From Hymenobacter sp. (GTDB taxonomy: Bacteria > Bacteroidota > Bacteroidia > Cytophagales > Hymenobacteraceae), in contig JANYFQ010000096.1 of the NCBI GenBank assembly GCA_025362615.1, positions 1-10,453 of the forward strand: a DNA stretch of 10,453 nucleotides, written 5' to 3'. Both the position numbers and the translations under genes were made by a program. A model generated the notes under the pieces. That model saw nothing but the letters and a program-made list of their open reading frames with translations. It made no database searches and was not told the DNA's origin. This document shows positions 7,561 through 10,453 of this stretch, piece after piece. Position 1 is the stretch's first letter. Each line of letters begins with the position of its first letter.

Positions 7561-7722
7561 TTTAATTGTTTAATTGTTGCATTGCTGAATTGTTGGCCGT
7601 TCTGGGTCGGCCGTTCTGGTAGCTGTCCCGCAGTGGGCGCAGTGGTAAAACGCAGTGAGCGCAGTGCCGTTGAGGGGCCGCAAGAGCAACAATTCAATAA
7701 TTCAACAATCCAACAATTAAAC
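7561..7722. repeat. Octamer-arm repeat element, copy 1 (upstream of asd)
   Basis: The left arm is four contiguous 8-bp units (7561-7592: TTTAATTG twice, TTGCATTG, CTGAATTG). The right arm is four units in the opposite sense (7687-7718: CAACAATT, CAATAATT, CAACAATC, CAACAATT). GTTTAATTGTTG at 7568-7579 is the exact reverse complement of 7711-7722. The core has two 14-bp units (GGCCGTTCTGGGTC and GGCCGTTCTGGTAG, 7595-7622), then four CGCAGTG motifs around TAAAA. The element ends two bases before the asd ATG, so it forms the entire asd leader. It has no ORF of its own. Confidence 0.88.
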
Positions 7723-7724
7723 TC

Positions 7725-8714
7725 ATGCAACTCGCCCTCGTGGGTGCCACCGGCCTGGTAGGCACCGAAATGCTCAACGTGCTGGCCGAGCGCCACTTCC
7801 CGCTGACCGAGCTGCTGCCGGTGGCTTCGGCGAAATCGGTGGGTCAACTCATTCATTTTCAAGGAAAAGACTACCCAATACTGAGCATGGAGGCCGCCAT
7901 TGCCGCCCGGCCCGACGTGGCGATTTTCTCGGCCGGCGGCACGGTTTCCAAAGAATACGCGCCGCCGTTCGCCGCCGTTGGCACCACGGTGATTGACAAT
8001 TCGTCGGCCTGGCGCATGGACCCCGACAAGAAGCTCGTGGTGCCCGAAATCAACGGCCACCTGCTTACGGTGGCCGATAAAATCATTGCCAATCCTAACT
8101 GCTCGACCATCCAATTGGTGCTGGCATTGAGTGAGTTGCACAAGCGGTATCGGGTGCAGCGCATCGTCGTGAGTACGTACCAGAGCGTGACGGGCACCGG
8201 CAAAAAAGCCGTGGACCAGCTCATGCAGGAGCGCGCCGGCCAGCCCGTGCCCGACCCCGCCTACCCGCACCCCATCGACTTCAACGTGCTGCCGCACATC
8301 GACGTGTTCGAGCCCAACGGCTACACCCGCGAGGAAATGAAAATGGTGAACGAAACCCGCAAAATAATGGGCGACGACAACCTGCGCCTCACCGCCACCT
8401 GCGTGCGCGTGCCCACCTTGGGCGGCCACTCCGAAGCCGTAAATGTGGAGTTTGCCGAAGAATTCAACCTCGCCGACGTGCGCGACATCCTGGCCCAAAC
8501 CCCCGGCGTCGAACTCGTGGACGACCCCGCCCAGAACCGCTACCCCATGCCCATCCACAGCCACGGCCGCGATGCCGTGCTGGTGGGTCGCCTCCGCCGC
8601 GACGAAAGCCAGCCCCGCACCTTAAACCTTTGGATAGTAGCTGATAACCTCCGCAAAGGAGCCGCCACCAACGCTGTGCAGATTGCGGAATTAATTGTTA
8701 AATTGTTGAATTAA
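7725..8714 (+). CDS. asd: Aspartate-semialdehyde dehydrogenase
   Basis: This cytoplasmic enzyme reduces L-aspartyl-4-phosphate to L-aspartate-4-semialdehyde with NADPH, feeding lysine/diaminopimelate, threonine and methionine synthesis. The 329-residue length fits the family. The nucleotide-binding Gly-Ala-Thr-Gly-Leu-Val-Gly starts at residue 7, which supports ATG 7725. The catalytic cysteine is Cys126 in Asn-Pro-Asn-Cys-Ser-Thr. Val-Ser-Thr-Tyr-Gln-Ser-Val-Thr-Gly-Thr-Gly follows, and the general-base histidine is His235 in Gly-Gly-His-Ser-Glu-Ala. The family end Ala-Thr-Asn-Ala-Val-Gln-Ile-Ala-Glu is intact. The last seven residues (323-329, Leu-Ile-Val-Lys-Leu-Leu-Asn) and the stop come from the left arm of the downstream repeat element. 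Repeat elements abut both ends, and no Shine-Dalgarno or clear promoter consensus is seen. The gene is divergent from the lamin-tail gene and probably co-transcribed with murF-alr. Confidence 0.97.
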   Translation: MQLALVGATGLVGTEMLNVLAERHFPLTELLPVASAKSVGQLIHFQGKDYPILSMEAAIAARPDVAIFSAGGTVSKEYAPPFAAVGTTVIDNSSAWRMDPDKKLVVPEINGHLLTVADKIIANPNCSTIQLVLALSELHKRYRVQRIVVSTYQSVTGTGKKAVDQLMQERAGQPVPDPAYPHPIDFNVLPHIDVFEPNGYTREEMKMVNETRKIMGDDNLRLTATCVRVPTLGGHSEAVNVEFAEEFNLADVRDILAQTPGVELVDDPAQNRYPMPIHSHGRDAVLVGRLRRDESQPRTLNLWIVADNLRKGAATNAVQIAELIVKLLN

Positions 8715-8878
8715 TTGTTTGATTGCTTAATTGTTGCTCATACGGCCCTTGAACGGCACTGCGCCCACTGCGTTTTTACCACTGCGTCCACTGCGGGACA
8801 TACCCCAGAACGGCCAACCCAAAGCGGCCAACCCAGAACGGCCAACAATTCAGCAATGCAACAATTAAACAATTCAAC
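8691..8878. repeat. Octamer-arm repeat element, copy 2 (between asd and murF-alr), inverted relative to copy 1
   Basis: The left arm at 8691-8733 has degenerate TTNAATTG units with one 4-bp expansion (8706-8717). The right arm at 8843-8874 has four units (CAACAATT, CAGCAATG, CAACAATT, AAACAATT). Positions 8831-8874 are the exact reverse complement of 7564-7607 (44 bp). The core has three 14-bp units (8802-8843) where copy 1 has two, plus four ACTGCG motifs around TTTTTACC. The left arm overlaps the 3' end of asd. The right arm contains the ATG of murF-alr (8856-8858, inside CAGCAATG). Confidence 0.88.
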
Positions 8879-10453
8879 CACCAATACCATCTTCACCGCC
8901 CTGCCCGCCCGTTTTGGCGGCTGCTTACTGCAAGCCCCCGCCGACCCCGCCGCCGCCGTGCGCCAGGTGCTGCTCGACAGCCGCCGCGCCGCCGAAGCCC
9001 TGCCGGGCAGCCTGTTTGTGGCCCTGCGCGGGCCGCAGCACGATGCCCACCGCTACCTGCCCGACGTGTACGCCCAGGGCGGGCGGCTGTTTTTGGTGGA
9101 CGAAAACCACGCCCTGCCCGGCGGGCTGGCGGCCTATCCGGCGGCCGGCATTTGGGCCGTGCCCAGCCCGTTGGCCACGTTGCAGGCGCTGGCTGCCGCC
9201 CACCGGGCGGCGTTTGCGGGGCCGGTGCTGGCCATCACCGGGAGCAACGGCAAAACCATTGTGAAGGAGTGGCTGGCCCAGTTGCTGGCCCCCGACGAGC
9301 GCGTGTGCCGCTCGCCGCGCTCCTACAATTCGCAGGTGGGCGTACCCCTGAGCGTGTGGGAGTTAGACGGCGACCGGCACACGTTGGGTGTGTTCGAGGC
9401 CGGCATTTCGGAGGTCGGCGAGATGGCGCGGCTGGCGGCCGTCATCCAGCCCACCGAGGGGCTGTTTACGATGCTGGGGCCGGCCCACGACGCGGGCTTC
9501 GCCGACAGGCAGCAGAAGCTGGACGAGAAGTTCAAGCTCTTTGAAGGGCCGGGCTTCGAGCGGCTGTTTTATTGTTTCGACCAGCAACTGGTGCGCCGCG
9601 CCGTGCAGCGCCGGGGCCTGCCAGCCTTCAGTTGGAGCGAGCAGGGCGCAGCCGGGGCCGACGTGCAGTTCGACGTGACGACCGCCCCGGCCGGCGGCCC
9701 CACCGCCGCCGTGACGGCCCGCTACGCTGGTGAGTGCCACGTTTTCAGCGTGTTGCTGCCCGACGCGCCCACCCGCCAAAACCTGCTGCACTGCTTGGTC
9801 GTGCTGTTGCACCGGGGCGTGGAAACGGCCGAAATTCAGCGCCGCCTGGCCCGGCTGCACCCCGTGGCCATGCGCCTCGAAATGAAGCAGGGCCGCCACG
9901 GCAGCTACCTCCTCGACGACACCTACAACAACGACCTGACCGGCCTGGCCCTGGCCCTCGACGCGCTGGCCCGGCAGCCGCGCCCCGGCCCGCGCACCGT
10001 CATCCTCAGCGACTTGCTCGAAACCGGCCTGCCCCCGGCCGACCTCTACGCCCGCGTGGCCCACTTGCTGCAAGCCCACGGCGTGAGCCGCGTAGTAATT
10101 ATTGGCCCGGAAATAACCGCCAACCTCAACAACCAACCGCTAACCGCCAACCATCAACCGCTAATCACGCATTATCCCAGCACCGAAGCCTTCCTGGCCG
10201 CCCTCGACCCCGCCGATTTTGCCCAGCAAACCATCCTCGTGAAAGGGGCGCGGCGCTTCGGGTTCGAGCGCATTGTGGCCGCCTTGCAGGCCCAGCAGCA
10301 CGGCACGGTGCTCGAAGTGAACCTGGATGCCCTGGCCCACAACTTCAATCACTACCGCCAGCAACTGCGCCCCGACACCCGCATCATGGTGATGGTGAAG
10401 GCGTTTGCCTACGGGGCCGGCTCCTACGAAGTGGCCAGCCTGCTCGAATTTCA
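8856..10453 (+). CDS. murF-alr: Bifunctional UDP-MurNAc-tripeptide:D-Ala-D-Ala ligase / alanine racemase (3' truncated)
   Basis: The first 532 codons are present. The MurF half adds D-alanyl-D-alanine to the UDP-muramyl tripeptide using ATP; the Alr half makes D-alanine with pyridoxal phosphate. Both act in the cytoplasm. The N-terminal Mur domain carries Leu-Leu-Asp-Ser-Arg-Arg. The ATP loop Thr-Gly-Ser-Asn-Gly-Lys-Thr is at 128-134, Tyr-Asn-Ser-Gln-Val-Gly-Val-Pro-Leu-Ser at 157-166, Glu-Ala-Gly-Ile-Ser at 181-185, and Asp-Asp-Thr-Tyr-Asn-Asn-Asp at 354-360. Lys-Gly-Ala-Arg-Arg-Phe at 463-468 closes MurF. The racemase begins near 484, and Lys515 in Met-Val-Lys-Ala-Phe-Ala-Tyr-Gly is the cofactor lysine. 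Such fusions are usual in Bacteroidota. ATG 8856 is the first ATG in a frame that is open back to the asd stop, and it lies inside a repeat arm. Residues 421-436 come from a 7-bp repeat array. The rest of Alr, including its catalytic tyrosine, lies beyond the window. Confidence 0.95.
   Translation, partial: MQQLNNSTTNTIFTALPARFGGCLLQAPADPAAAVRQVLLDSRRAAEALPGSLFVALRGPQHDAHRYLPDVYAQGGRLFLVDENHALPGGLAAYPAAGIWAVPSPLATLQALAAAHRAAFAGPVLAITGSNGKTIVKEWLAQLLAPDERVCRSPRSYNSQVGVPLSVWELDGDRHTLGVFEAGISEVGEMARLAAVIQPTEGLFTMLGPAHDAGFADRQQKLDEKFKLFEGPGFERLFYCFDQQLVRRAVQRRGLPAFSWSEQGAAGADVQFDVTTAPAGGPTAAVTARYAGECHVFSVLLPDAPTRQNLLHCLVVLLHRGVETAEIQRRLARLHPVAMRLEMKQGRHGSYLLDDTYNNDLTGLALALDALARQPRPGPRTVILSDLLETGLPPADLYARVAHLLQAHGVSRVVIIGPEITANLNNQPLTANHQPLITHYPSTEAFLAALDPADFAQQTILVKGARRFGFERIVAALQAQQHGTVLEVNLDALAHNFNHYRQQLRPDTRIMVMVKAFAYGAGSYEVASLLEF
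10115..10162. repeat. Heptamer repeat array inside the murF coding sequence
   Basis: The run is built of 7-bp AACCNNN units: AACCGCC, then a degenerate 13 bp, then AACCGCT, AACCGCC, AACCATC and AACCGCT in perfect register (10135-10162). It encodes the low-complexity stretch Thr-Ala-Asn-Leu-Asn-Asn-Gln-Pro-Leu-Thr-Ala-Asn-His-Gln-Pro-Leu at residues 421-436. The stretch lies between a Val-Ile-Ile-Gly-Pro-Glu strand and the conserved Pro-Ser-Thr-Glu-Ala-Phe-Leu helix. It uses CTA and ATA codons that are otherwise rare in this gene. Confidence 0.75.

Noticed and set aside
7542..8564. Minus-strand open frame (340 codons) antisense to asd.
   Set aside because: It is a shadow of asd with His/Val/Gly-rich composition and no family match. 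asd has clear catalytic motifs.
7561..8878. Composite transposon carrying asd as cargo.
   Set aside because: The flanking elements lack any transposase, and asd is a core biosynthetic gene in a sensible place beside murF-alr. Two separate insertions, or one duplicated element, explain the layout more simply.
9363..10136. Minus-strand open frame (257 codons) antisense to murF.
   Set aside because: It is a GC-rich shadow of the MurF coding sequence, which shows all the conserved ligase motifs on the plus strand.

Overview
The window looks like chromosomal DNA of a GC-rich member of the Bacteroidota, most likely a Hymenobacter-like Cytophagales bacterium. This is inferred from four things: C-terminal tails typical of type IX secretion (T9SS) cargo, a MurF ligase fused to alanine racemase, one promoter matching the Bacteroidota consensus (TTTG, 19 nt, TAnnTTTG), and start codons without Shine-Dalgarno sequences. 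No tRNA, rRNA, CRISPR array, transposase or phage gene is visible.

Layout. Positions 1-111 hold the last codons of a plus-strand T9SS cargo gene, followed by a strong hairpin (149-208). A non-coding stretch (209-577) contains a 167-bp palindromic repeat element (349-515). Three surface-protein genes follow on the minus strand. In transcription order these are a 1143-aa lamin-tail/Ig-repeat protein (4037-7468), a lipoprotein of about 355 aa (2809-3877) and a 702-aa T9SS adhesin-like protein (578-2686). Hairpin-plus-T-run terminators lie behind the first two, so they are probably separate transcripts. Divergent to them on the plus strand are asd, aspartate-semialdehyde dehydrogenase (7725-8714), and the 5' two thirds of a murF-alr fusion (8856 to the window end). 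Asd supplies the precursor of diaminopimelate, and MurF-Alr makes D-alanine and adds D-Ala-D-Ala to the UDP-muramyl precursor, so this pair serves peptidoglycan synthesis.

Two signals stand out. First, the lipoprotein has a good promoter and an ATG at 3877, but a run of ten C (ten G on the plus strand, 3856-3865) puts that ATG out of frame. Nine C would give a textbook lipoprotein signal peptide. This suggests a phase-variable surface protein, caught in the OFF state unless the tract length is a sequencing error. Second, there is a family of repeat elements built from 7- or 8-bp tandem units in two opposed arms around a core. One copy lies at 349-515. Two related copies flank asd in inverted orientation and share a 44-bp exact match. 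The copy between asd and murF-alr encodes the last seven residues and stop of asd and also the start codon of murF-alr. A further array of 7-bp units lies inside the murF coding sequence itself.
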